This document shows positions 1 through 7,445 of a DNA stretch of 17,125 nucleotides, in pieces; the stretch's first letter is position 1; each line of letters opens with the position of its first letter. The position numbers and the translations under genes are program-made. Origin of the DNA: an uncultured Catenibacillus sp. (GTDB lineage: Bacteria > Bacillota > Clostridia > Lachnospirales > Lachnospiraceae); contig CAKRHR010000054.1 of NCBI GenBank assembly GCA_934339005.1, forward strand, positions 1-17,125, read 5' to 3'. The notes under the pieces were generated by a model. That model was given only the letters and a program-made list of their open reading frames with translations. It was not told the DNA's origin and did not search any database.

Positions 1-9
1 AGACATAAA

Positions 10-72
10 ATATGCTCCCTCCTAAGTGACAAGTTTTTATTATTTCACTTGTCTACCTAGAAGGGAGCATAT
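10..72 (-). terminator. Long imperfect hairpin, probable terminator of the decarboxylase operon
   Basis: Arms 10-34 and 47-72 pair over about 25 bp with two mismatches and one bulged base, around a 12-base loop (35-46). The outer 11 bp are perfect. On the minus strand the stem is followed by TTTTATGT, a short U-run, and it lies about 110 bases past the oadA stop, which suits an intrinsic terminator. The stem is longer than usual for a terminator, so an mRNA-stabilising hairpin or a mobile-element end are alternatives. Bases 73-183 hold nothing else I can recognise. Confidence 0.6.
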
Positions 73-183
73 CAAACCGGCAGCTTCTTAATAATAAATC
101 TAATAAATCAATATCATTTTGTGATTAAATATCTTTCATTTGATATCCATCAATTATCCATATTGTATATCAAACACTATACA

Positions 184-1596
184 TTAAACCGGATAAGCTT
201 TGTTTTCTTTGTCTGCTTTTGCAGGATCAATCTTTGTCTGCTGTGCTTCACGGTATTCAAAGAATTCTTTAGCCACCTGTGGGAACAGTGCATAAGACAA
301 TACATCTTCATCCTGCTGTTTGTACTGGCTCATCTCTGCTTCAATCTTAGCAAGCTGAGGTTTGATCAAATCTGCAGGACGGCATGTGATTGGCTGTTCA
401 TCACCGCATGCTTTTTTCTGTACTTCAGGGTTAAATGGTTTAACTGTCTGGCCATATTCACCATGAAGTAAAGCTTTACTTTCTTTTGTGATCATCTTGT
501 AGCGTTCGCCCATCAGTACGTTTAATACAGCCTGTGTACCAACAATCTGTGATGAAGGTGTTACAAGTGGTGGTTCACCAAAGTCTTTTCTTACTCTTGG
601 CACTTCTTCAAGCACTTCATTGTATTTGTCTTCTGCATGTGCATCTTTAAGCTGTGATACAAGGTTTGAAAGCATACCACCAGGTACCTGGTAAAGTAAT
701 GTCTTGATATTGACACCCATAACCTTTGGATTTAACTGGCCTGTCTTTAACCATTCCTCACGCATTGGCTGGAAGTAGTTTGCAATTTCAGATAACAGTT
801 CCTGATTCAGACCTGTATCATATGGTGTACCTTTGAAAGTTTCAACCATAACTTCTGTAGCTGGCTGGCTTGTACCCATTGACAATGGAGAAATTGCTGT
901 ATCAATCACATCGCAGCCTGCTTCAACTGCTTTCATGTATGTCATGGAAGCCACACCACTTGTATAATGTGTATGAAGCTGAATTGGAAGGCTTGTTGCT
1001 GATTTCAATGTTTCTACAAGTTCTGTTGCTTTATATGGAACTAACAGACCTGCCATATCTTTGATACAGATTGAATGTGCACCCATATCCTCGATACGTT
1101 TTGCAATATCTGTCCAGTAATCCATTGTGTAAGCATCGCCAAGTGTGTATGAAAGAGCTACCTGTGCATGTCCGCCTTCTTTGATGCAGGCTTTTACTGC
1201 TGTTTCAAGGTTTCTCATATCATTTAAGGCATCAAAGATACGAAGAATATCAATACCATTTGCGATAGATTTCTGTACGAAGTATTCTACAACATCATCT
1301 GCATAATGAGAATAACCAAGAATATTCTGACCTCTGAATAACATCTGAAGTTTTGTATTCTTAAAACCATCTCTTAATTTACGAAGTCTGTCCCATGGGT
1401 CTTCTTTCAGGAAACGCAGGCACGCATCAAATGTAGCACCGCCCCAGCATTCTACTGAATGATAACCGACTTTATCCATCTTATCAATAATCGGAAGCAT
1501 CTGCTCTGTTGTCATACGTGTTGCAATCAAAGACTGATGTGCATCACGCAGGACAGTTTCAGTAATGCCTACCGGCTTTTTAATCTGTTCTGACAT
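184..1596 (-). CDS. oadA: Oxaloacetate decarboxylase alpha-type carboxyltransferase subunit
   Basis: This 470-residue protein is a DRE-TIM-barrel carboxyltransferase that moves CO2 from a 2-oxo acid (oxaloacetate in the well-studied enzymes) to biotin. The metal and catalytic residues are visible: Asp18 in LRDAHQS, Lys179 in CIKDMAG (the lysine carbamylated in this family) and His208/His210 in LHTHYTSG. The conserved PYC/OadA helical region follows to about residue 460. Klebsiella OadA carries its own biotin domain at the C terminus. This protein ends before that point, and biotin is supplied by the separate carrier at 2976-3335. The start is fixed by AGGAGG about 8 bases upstream. It is the last gene of the minus-strand operon and cooperates with OadB and the OadG-like protein as a cytoplasmic subunit of a membrane complex. 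The 5S subunit of transcarboxylase and pyruvate carboxylase subunit B are close relatives, so the exact substrate is inferred. Confidence 0.93.
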   Translation of the reverse strand: MSEQIKKPVGITETVLRDAHQSLIATRMTTEQMLPIIDKMDKVGYHSVECWGGATFDACLRFLKEDPWDRLRKLRDGFKNTKLQMLFRGQNILGYSHYADDVVEYFVQKSIANGIDILRIFDALNDMRNLETAVKACIKEGGHAQVALSYTLGDAYTMDYWTDIAKRIEDMGAHSICIKDMAGLLVPYKATELVETLKSATSLPIQLHTHYTSGVASMTYMKAVEAGCDVIDTAISPLSMGTSQPATEVMVETFKGTPYDTGLNQELLSEIANYFQPMREEWLKTGQLNPKVMGVNIKTLLYQVPGGMLSNLVSQLKDAHAEDKYNEVLEEVPRVRKDFGEPPLVTPSSQIVGTQAVLNVLMGERYKMITKESKALLHGEYGQTVKPFNPEVQKKACGDEQPITCRPADLIKPQLAKIEAEMSQYKQQDEDVLSYALFPQVAKEFFEYREAQQTKIDPAKADKENKAYPV

Positions 1597-1647
1597 AATC
1601 TTTCCTCCTGTAATCGTTCATCAAAACAAATATTTATCTGCATATTA

Positions 1648-1749
1648 CTATTTATTCTTAATATTCATTTCGATCCAATTATTCATATCATAAATGTCGT
1701 AACCAAACGGACATGCAACCATGAGGATATATTCACAACTGCTGTCCAT
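1648..1749 (-). CDS. Possible 33-residue small ORF between oadB and oadA
   Basis: The 168-base gap between oadB and oadA is longer than the other gaps in this operon and contains an ATG-initiated frame of 33 codons. The product is acidic to neutral with a Cys-Pro-Phe-Gly-Tyr patch near the middle and a lysine-rich end. I do not recognise it. No convincing ribosome site precedes the ATG, and a frame of this length can arise by chance. The gap could instead be an untranslated spacer or processing site. Confidence 0.18.
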   Translation of the reverse strand: MDSSCEYILMVACPFGYDIYDMNNWIEMNIKNK

Positions 1750-1764
1750 GACTTACATAGAAAA

Positions 1765-2922
1765 TTAAACACCAAAGATTGCCATGAATACACCGGCAGC
1801 AACTGCTGTACCGATAACACCGGCAACGTTTGGACCCATCGCATGCATCAGAAGGAAGTTCGTAGGATCCTCTTCCGCACCAACCTTCTGTGATACTCTG
1901 GCTGCCATAGGCACTGCAGATACACCTGCAGAACCAATCAATGGATTTACCTTGCCATGGGTCAGTTTACACATCAGTTTACCAAACAATACGCCTGATG
2001 CTGTACCAACGACAAAGGCTACAAGACCAAGGATAACGATTTTAATTGTTGTCCAGTTCAGGAATGCTTCCGCACTTGTTGTCGCGCCTACAGATGTACC
2101 GAGCATGATAACGATAATGTACATCAATGCATTAGATGCTGTATCCGCAAGCTGTTTGTTTACACCAGATTCTCTGAACAGGTTACCAAGCATCAGCATA
2201 CCTACAAGCGGTGCTGTTGAAGGAAGAATAAGAACAACAACAATTGTTACAATGATAGGGAATAAAATCTTTTCAAGTTTAGATACAGGACGAAGCTGTT
2301 CCATCTTGATCGCACGTTCTTTCTTTGTTGTAAACAGCTTCATAATTGGTGGCTGGATAATCGGCACAAGTGACATATAGGAATATGCCGCTACGGCAAT
2401 TGGTCCCATAAGATCAGTCTGTCCAAGTTTACCTGCAAGGTAAATAGATGTAGGACCATCGGCACCACCGATGATAGATACAGCAGCTGCTGCCTGATCG
2501 GAGAAACCAAGAAGGATTGCACCGATGTAAGCAAAGAAAATACCAAACTGTGCTGCTGCACCGAGAAGGAAACTCTTAGGGTTTGCAATCAGCGGACCAA
2601 AGTCTGTCATCGCACCAACACCAAGGAAAATAAGTGATGGCCATAAGCCCCATTCATCTCCAAGGAAGAAATAATGAAGCAGACCAGCTGATGTAGAGCC
2701 ATCCTCTGCAGCCTGTTCCAGTGTTTTCATAATATCAGGATAGAGGTTTACAAGAAGCATACCGAATGCAATCGGTACCAGAAGCAACGGTTCATACCCT
2801 TTCTTAATCGCAAGATAAAGGAAGAAGCATGCAACAAGAATCATAATAAAGTTGCCCCAGGTCAAATTAAAAAATGCTGTCTGATGTACCAGGTTTCCTA
2901 ATGTCGAAACTATATAACTCAT
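1765..2922 (-). CDS. oadB: Sodium-translocating decarboxylase beta subunit
   Basis: This 385-residue polytopic membrane protein is the carboxybiotin decarboxylase and Na+ pump of the oxaloacetate, methylmalonyl-CoA and glutaconyl-CoA decarboxylase family. It breaks down carboxybiotin and exports Na+. About ten hydrophobic segments are visible from residue 24 onward. The family signature GGADGPTSI lies at residues 152-160, and Asp155 matches the essential aspartate of Klebsiella OadB. The conserved C-terminal region with GSAGVSAVPMAAR and MGPNVAGVIG is also present, so the protein looks complete. GGGAGG about 9 bases before the ATG supports the start. It sits between the biotin carrier and oadA. 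The same subunit serves several decarboxylases, so it does not settle which substrate is used. Confidence 0.95.
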   Translation of the reverse strand: MSYIVSTLGNLVHQTAFFNLTWGNFIMILVACFFLYLAIKKGYEPLLLVPIAFGMLLVNLYPDIMKTLEQAAEDGSTSAGLLHYFFLGDEWGLWPSLIFLGVGAMTDFGPLIANPKSFLLGAAAQFGIFFAYIGAILLGFSDQAAAAVSIIGGADGPTSIYLAGKLGQTDLMGPIAVAAYSYMSLVPIIQPPIMKLFTTKKERAIKMEQLRPVSKLEKILFPIIVTIVVVLILPSTAPLVGMLMLGNLFRESGVNKQLADTASNALMYIIVIMLGTSVGATTSAEAFLNWTTIKIVILGLVAFVVGTASGVLFGKLMCKLTHGKVNPLIGSAGVSAVPMAARVSQKVGAEEDPTNFLLMHAMGPNVAGVIGTAVAAGVFMAIFGV

Positions 2923-2975
2923 TTTTTAACCTCCCGTATTTTCATTTGGGAATTCACAGGTTCCTGCAAACTCTC

Positions 2976-3335
2976 TTAGTTAAGTGTTGCAAGAACTGCG
3001 CCTGCTTCTACAGAATCACCTGTAGCTACATTAATGCTTGCAATTGTACCATCTTCAGGTGCTACGATTTCATTTTCCATCTTCATAGCTTCAAGAATCA
3101 GAATCACATCACCTTTTTTAACTGCTGCGCCAGCCTGAAGTTTAACGTTTAAAATTTTGCCTGGCATTGGTGCTGTAACGCTGACTGAGCCTGTTGCTGC
3201 AGGAGCTGCTGGTTTTACTGGTGCTGCTTTAACTGGTGCTGCCACAGGAGCTGCTGCAACTGGTGCTGCGCCGCCAACTTCTTCAACAGTGACATCATAA
3301 CTTGTTCCATTTACTGTAATCACATAATTTTTCAT
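2976..3335 (-). CDS. Biotin carboxyl carrier protein of the decarboxylase
   Basis: This 119-residue protein carries the biotin that shuttles CO2 from a carboxyltransferase to OadB. A short N-terminal beta segment (1-20) is followed by an Ala/Pro/Val/Lys-rich flexible linker (about 22-50) and a biotinyl domain (51-119). The motif EAMKMEN places the biotinylated lysine at residue 85. A conserved Pro-Met-Pro-Gly occurs before it and a Gly-Asp-x-Val-Glu-Ala turn after it. The linker makes the DNA at about 3190-3270 look repetitive. AGGAGG lies about 9 bases before the ATG. It is the only biotin domain in the operon, so it must serve whichever carboxyltransferase is active. It corresponds to MmdC, GcdC or the 1.3S subunit of transcarboxylase. 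Confidence 0.93.
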   Translation of the reverse strand: MKNYVITVNGTSYDVTVEEVGGAAPVAAAPVAAPVKAAPVKPAAPAATGSVSVTAPMPGKILNVKLQAGAAVKKGDVILILEAMKMENEIVAPEDGTIASINVATGDSVEAGAVLATLN

Positions 3336-3353
3336 GAATGAATTCCTCCTAGA

Positions 3354-4130
3354 TTATCTGTTATTTTTTCTCTTTTTAATTGAGCGTACAACAAGGTTGT
3401 CTACCGTTGTATTTTCAGAAGCTGCAATTGCTGCTGTAATGACTGCGATCAGTTCAAGTGGATCTTCACCAGGAGCAAGATCTGCACTGTCATAAACAAC
3501 AGGTGCATTTGCGGGATTTACTGTCTCACCTGCTGCGTCAGCTTCTTTCTTATTCTTACGATTTGCCATATAGTTTTCAAATTTACTGATATATTTGAAA
3601 AGACTGATGATAAAAGCAATGAAAATCAATACGATAAATACTGTACCCATACCCATCAGAGTATTTAATCCGGCATTTTTCATCTTGTGACCCAGCGAAT
3701 ATTCAGGATCGATCTTAATGCTTTCGTACTTTGTCACTGTATCATTATATGTGACTGTAAAATCTGCTTTTCTCTGTTCAAATGTCAGGTGAAGGACACA
3801 TGTTACAGAATCTGAATCTGCTGTCACTTCACAGCCATCTGTTGACACAAGCGCACCAAGGTCATCTTTGGCTTCCAGCCAGTTGGAAAGACCTCTCTTG
3901 ATTGCAAGTGCCATCTCGTTATCTTCGCTGACTGCACTGTTTTTGGAGTTAATAATCTTTTCTGCAGATTCTTCTGTCTGTGACATAAACTGATTCAGTA
4001 CAGTTTCTGTATACTGTTGAATCGTTGCTTCATCTACAGATAACTCTGTCGTATCATTATTACTATTCTGACATGCGGTCAATGAAAGAATACAAGCCAG
4101 GGCACATATTAATGTAATTATTTTTTTCAT
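3354..4130 (-). CDS. OadG-like gamma subunit with lipoprotein signal and extracellular domain
   Basis: I place the start at ATG 4130 (258 residues). An upstream in-frame GTG at 4142 would overlap the GAGGTGG ribosome site, while the ATG sits 8 bases from it and begins a normal signal peptide. The protein opens with a lipoprotein signal ending in LTAC (Cys20). Next comes a polar segment of about 120 residues that would lie outside the membrane. The OadG signature follows: one hydrophobic helix (about 160-185, in GMGTVFIVLIF), a lysine-rich stretch and an acidic linker. The C-terminal motif ELIAVITAAIAASE and a basic end resemble other gamma/delta subunits. Classical OadG is only about 80-100 residues with no lipoprotein signal. 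It probably anchors the carboxyltransferase to OadB. The external domain's role is unknown. It lies 18 bases after the preceding gene's stop. Confidence 0.82.
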   Translation of the reverse strand: MKKIITLICALACILSLTACQNSNNDTTELSVDEATIQQYTETVLNQFMSQTEESAEKIINSKNSAVSEDNEMALAIKRGLSNWLEAKDDLGALVSTDGCEVTADSDSVTCVLHLTFEQRKADFTVTYNDTVTKYESIKIDPEYSLGHKMKNAGLNTLMGMGTVFIVLIFIAFIISLFKYISKFENYMANRKNKKEADAAGETVNPANAPVVYDSADLAPGEDPLELIAVITAAIAASENTTVDNLVVRSIKKRKNNR

Positions 4131-4148
4131 ATGACTGCCCACCTCTTT

Positions 4149-5597
4149 CTAAATTGTACCATGTTTCTTTGATAATCCACGATATTCATCTTTATCTGCG
4201 AGCATCTCAAATGCTGCAATCACACGTTTACGTGTTGCTGCAGGCTCGATAATATCATCAACATAACCATGTCTTGCTGCTGCATATGGGCTTGTCTGTA
4301 ATGCATCGTATTCTGCTGCTTTTTCAGCAACTACTGCTGCACCATTACCTGATGCTGCAATTTCATCTGCATACATAATCTTAACTGCAGACTGAGCATT
4401 CATCATACCGATCTTTGCATCAGGGTATGCAAATACCATATCCGCACCAATATGTTTACTGTTCATTGCAAGATAAGCACTACCATAAGCTTCGCCTGTC
4501 ACAACTGTAACCTTGGCAACGTTTGCGCCTGCAAATGCTGCTGTAAGTGCTGCACATGCTCTTGCGATTGTATTTTCTTCATGTCTGGAAGCTTTAAAAC
4601 CTTTGACATCGACAAGTGTAAGTACAGGAATTTCAAATGCATCACAGAACTTCACAAAATCTGCTGCTTTTCTTGCGCCTGCTGTTGAAAGTACGTTATC
4701 AACATCTTCTTCCTCACCGTCTTTGTTTGTGACTGCACGCGTATTTGCTACGGCGCCAACAGTCATACCATCAAGTTTAAGGAAACCGATCACCATCTCT
4801 TTGCCGCTTTCAGCTTTAAGTTCAAGGAAACGATGATCATCTGCAATGTCTGTAAGAACGGCTGCGGCATTCTTCATAGAAGCAAGTGCACCATTTTCTC
4901 TGTTAAGGTCATCTGTACAATCACTGTCATTGTCTACTGTGTTGTTGTCCGGTAAAAATGAAAGTAATTCTCTGATATTAGTAATCACTTCAGCATCATC
5001 ATTTGCAACGATATCACAAAGACCTGCTTTTGCCTGATAAGCTGCTGCAGATGTATCACATTTTGAAATGTCGTTGTTCTCAAGTGCATTTGGGCTGTTT
5101 ACAAATACTTTTGCTGTCTTTTCAGACATCAGTGTAAAGTCTGCCATGGCAGGAATCAATGCTGCACCACCGCCGCATGTACCAAACACTGCTGTAATCT
5201 GAGGAATAATGCCTGAAGCCTGAACCTGTTTCAGGTAAATCTCACCAAATGCGTTAAGTGCATCTGTAGCTTCCTGAAGGCGAAGACCTGAGCAGTCGAT
5301 CATGCCGACAACCGGTGCGCCTGTTTTTAACGCAAGGTCATAAATCTTTGATATTTTTTTGGCATGCATCTCACCTACAGAACCATTTAACACATTGATA
5401 TCCTGGCTGTAAACATATACAATACTGTCGTTTACGACACCATATCCTGTAATGACACCGTCTGATGGTGTTTCTTTGGATGTCATGTTGAAATCTGTAT
5501 TTCTGGCACTGATACCTGCACCGATTTCAACAAAACTGTTGTCATCAAGGAGGTTTTCAATACGCTCTCTTGCTGACATTGGCTTATTATCGCTCAT
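4149..5597 (-). CDS. Acyl-CoA-type carboxyltransferase (MmdA/PccB-like) of the decarboxylase operon
   Basis: This 482-residue protein has the crotonase-like double-domain fold of methylmalonyl-CoA decarboxylase alpha, propionyl-CoA carboxylase beta and the 12S transcarboxylase subunit, which are about 500-515 residues. These enzymes transfer CO2 between an acyl-CoA and biotin. The N-terminal half has GTCGGGAALIPAMADF at 139-154, giving an oxyanion-hole glycine pair. The C-terminal half has EAYGSAYLAMNSK at 369-381. The usual DSGGARIQEG motif reads DCSGLRLQEA here (101-110), a clear departure from the canonical binding loop. An acidic insertion (about 222-236) joins the halves. GGAGGG 7 bases before the ATG fixes the start. 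It is the first gene of the operon. Methylmalonyl-CoA, malonyl-CoA or another acyl-CoA are possible substrates, and I cannot choose between them from sequence alone. Confidence 0.85.
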   Translation of the reverse strand: MSDNKPMSARERIENLLDDNSFVEIGAGISARNTDFNMTSKETPSDGVITGYGVVNDSIVYVYSQDINVLNGSVGEMHAKKISKIYDLALKTGAPVVGMIDCSGLRLQEATDALNAFGEIYLKQVQASGIIPQITAVFGTCGGGAALIPAMADFTLMSEKTAKVFVNSPNALENNDISKCDTSAAAYQAKAGLCDIVANDDAEVITNIRELLSFLPDNNTVDNDSDCTDDLNRENGALASMKNAAAVLTDIADDHRFLELKAESGKEMVIGFLKLDGMTVGAVANTRAVTNKDGEEEDVDNVLSTAGARKAADFVKFCDAFEIPVLTLVDVKGFKASRHEENTIARACAALTAAFAGANVAKVTVVTGEAYGSAYLAMNSKHIGADMVFAYPDAKIGMMNAQSAVKIMYADEIAASGNGAAVVAEKAAEYDALQTSPYAAARHGYVDDIIEPAATRKRVIAAFEMLADKDEYRGLSKKHGTI

Positions 5598-5712
5598 TTT
5601 ATACCCTCCATCTTAGTAATATAATATTGGCATCCCGCCTGGTTACAAACGCTTAAAATATAGAAATTTGTCTGTCGCCCGGCAGTTAAAATCACAAAAC
5701 TTTTGCCAATAT
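5598..5712 (-). promoter_or_regulatory. Leader of the decarboxylase operon with a 9-bp closing repeat
   Basis: The stretch before the first decarboxylase gene contains GC-rich patches unlike the surrounding AT-rich spacer. It also has a perfect 9-bp inverted repeat (5624-5632 with 5704-5712, ATATTGGCA type) that could close a structured RNA of about 90 bases. I could not match it to a riboswitch I know. If transcription starts near 5707, as the promoter below suggests, the 5' arm would be cut short. In that case the repeat may instead be a widely spaced operator pair. Confidence 0.3.
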
Positions 5713-5713
5713 A

Positions 5714-5742
5714 AATATATCGCTTATAAACAATTTTTTCAA
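5714..5742 (-). promoter_or_regulatory. Candidate sigma-A promoter of the decarboxylase operon
   Basis: On the minus strand TTGAAA (5742-5737) and TATATT (5719-5714) are separated by exactly 17 bases, about 110 bases before the first gene of the operon. The region is AT-rich, so a chance match is possible. Confidence 0.5.
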
Positions 5743-5806
5743 GGTAATTTTGTCTATTTTTTACATTTTGTTAAATTTGTATCAATTTTATTCATGCAAA
5801 AATAAA

Positions 5807-5840
5807 AATCCTGCTTTTAATTCTAATCAAAAGCAGGATT
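5807..5840 (-). terminator. Intrinsic terminator of the upstream carboxypeptidase gene
   Basis: Perfect 12-bp arms (5807-5818 and 5829-5840) surround a 10-base loop. On the minus strand the stem is followed by TTTTTATTTTT. It lies about 40 bases past the stop of the carboxypeptidase gene at 5881 and separates it from the decarboxylase operon. Confidence 0.85.
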
Positions 5841-5880
5841 ATATAAGATGTCATATTTTCAATAGACATTATTCACATTT

Positions 5881-7341
5881 TTATGGCAATAGTTTTGTTA
5901 AAGCTGCCCGAAAAGACCAGTCAAAACTGATTCTGGCAACGTCAAATTTGGCAATAACAGGATATTGTTCGACAGTTCTTTCGTTGATTTTGTAAGTGAC
6001 CATACCGACAAGCTGTCCCTTGGTTACCGGCGCTTCTAAATACTCCGCTACAGTGGCGGTGATTTCCGGCGTTTCATCATCCCGAAGCAAAAGATTCAGG
6101 GTGTCTGTTTTGCGGGCAAAATCCTCACCTACGGAAACATAGGCGAGTTTTTGTGCCTGAACATCAGCAATATCATAGTGCCCACTGCTACTGTGATTTG
6201 TCTGATACACACCATTTCTGACACAGATATCATCAAACTGCATTTTCTCAAAAATATTTCTATAATGAAAATATTTAGTTCCATAGTTAATAAGAACGTT
6301 CATATCATGCCACTTATAGCTTTTATTGCCGGGCCAGCCGCAGGCAAGCAGCGCCACGATAAACAGTCTGCCCTCCGAACGCACAGACCCAACATAGCAA
6401 TAGCCGGCTTTTGATGTAAATCCGGTCTTACCCGAGGATGCGCCGTCATGCATAGTCAGGTAAGCATTATGATTTGATACGTGATAAACATGTGTATTTC
6501 CAATATTTTGAAATGACCAGTCTGCTGTTGTTGTTATCTGTTCAAATGCCTCATGTTCTTTTGAAGTCACCATACAGTATCTTAATATCAGTGCTAATTC
6601 CGTTGCTGTCGTTACATGACTTTTTTCCTGACCATCATCTCCTGTCGCAGTGGCATCAAGGCCGTTTGGAGTAACAAAATATGTCTGTACACAGCCAATG
6701 GCTGAAGCTTTCTGATTCATCAAATCTGTAAAGGCTTCCACACTGCCTGCGATATGCTCTGCAATCGCCACTGCTGTATCGTTGTGTGATTCAAGCATCA
6801 GTGAATATAATAAATCTTCCAGATAAAACTGCTCTCCTGTCTGCATGCCAAGGGATACCTCGGGCATGGACGCCGCATATTCAGACACGGTCACAATATC
6901 CTCCGGCTTACCATGCTCAAGTGCCAGAATACAAGTCATAATTTTGGTTGTGCTTGCCATCGGCATTGCATTGTCAGCATCTTTCGCATATAATACACGG
7001 CCACTGTCACCGTCAATGAGGACGGCGGATTTGGCGTATAGATTTTGTGGGTCAGGAATGTCGATAGGGAGAGATTCCTCTGTATTTGAGACATAGGTAT
7101 TTGCAGTATACACACCATTTGCGACATATACATCACTTGCAGTATATATACCATTTACGGCATACACACTTTTGTTGTTCAAAAATAATGCACTGCCTGC
7201 AATTTGTAAGAATAAAATCATGATACTTATAACACGTTTTTTTAATTTTGAAGCCCTATCAAATTTAAGATTAAACAATTTAAGTTTGCTGAGTGTAACT
7301 TTCAAATATTGAGGCACATTCCGCCGTTTCACCACCCGCAC
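5881..7341 (-). CDS. D-alanyl-D-alanine carboxypeptidase (DacF/PBP5-like)
   Basis: This 486-residue serine peptidase (family S11) removes the last D-Ala from peptidoglycan stem peptides outside the membrane. Its active-site motifs are STTK at 130-133, SHN at 185-187 and KTG at 305-307. A PBP5-type C-terminal beta domain covers about 380-470. The N terminus is unusual: about 36 strongly basic residues precede a single hydrophobic segment (37-53), so it is probably a signal anchor. A repeated Val-x-Asn-Gly-(Ile/Val)-Tyr unit occurs at 62-66, 74-78 and again at 375-379. The start is a GTG. GGAGG at 7346-7350 is only 4 bases from the GTG at 7341 but 10 from the in-frame GTG at 7335 (third codon), so 7335 may be the true start. 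It diverges from the YtaF-like gene and ends at its own terminator. The DacF-type sporulation role is only suggested by family. Confidence 0.9.
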   Translation of the reverse strand: MRVVKRRNVPQYLKVTLSKLKLFNLKFDRASKLKKRVISIMILFLQIAGSALFLNNKSVYAVNGIYTASDVYVANGVYTANTYVSNTEESLPIDIPDPQNLYAKSAVLIDGDSGRVLYAKDADNAMPMASTTKIMTCILALEHGKPEDIVTVSEYAASMPEVSLGMQTGEQFYLEDLLYSLMLESHNDTAVAIAEHIAGSVEAFTDLMNQKASAIGCVQTYFVTPNGLDATATGDDGQEKSHVTTATELALILRYCMVTSKEHEAFEQITTTADWSFQNIGNTHVYHVSNHNAYLTMHDGASSGKTGFTSKAGYCYVGSVRSEGRLFIVALLACGWPGNKSYKWHDMNVLINYGTKYFHYRNIFEKMQFDDICVRNGVYQTNHSSSGHYDIADVQAQKLAYVSVGEDFARKTDTLNLLLRDDETPEITATVAEYLEAPVTKGQLVGMVTYKINERTVEQYPVIAKFDVARISFDWSFRAALTKLLP

Positions 7342-7445
7342 AACACCTCCGCACCGATATCAAAAAACATGTTCAACGGTTTCAAACTTTACTTATGCCA
7401 ACACATTTCATGCACTTACATCATATGCTGTATTGAGGTGATTTT

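Noticed and set aside
121..471. Plus-strand open frame of 116 codons at the left end
   Set aside because: It runs antisense through the conserved 3' end of oadA, has no ribosome site and is rich in Phe/Cys, as expected of a shadow frame.
1784..2380. Plus-strand open frame of 198 codons
   Set aside because: It is antisense to the membrane-spanning part of oadB. Its Thr/Ala/Ile-rich composition reflects the other strand of hydrophobic codons, and it has no ribosome site.
3190..3275. Tandem-repeat-like GCTGCTGG/GGTGCTGC stretch
   Set aside because: It is the coding sequence of the Ala/Pro/Val linker of the biotin carrier, a usual feature of such proteins, and not a CRISPR or satellite.
4131..4142. 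GTG start four codons upstream for the OadG-like protein
   Set aside because: It would overlap the ribosome site. ATG 4130 has correct spacing and starts a standard lipoprotein signal.
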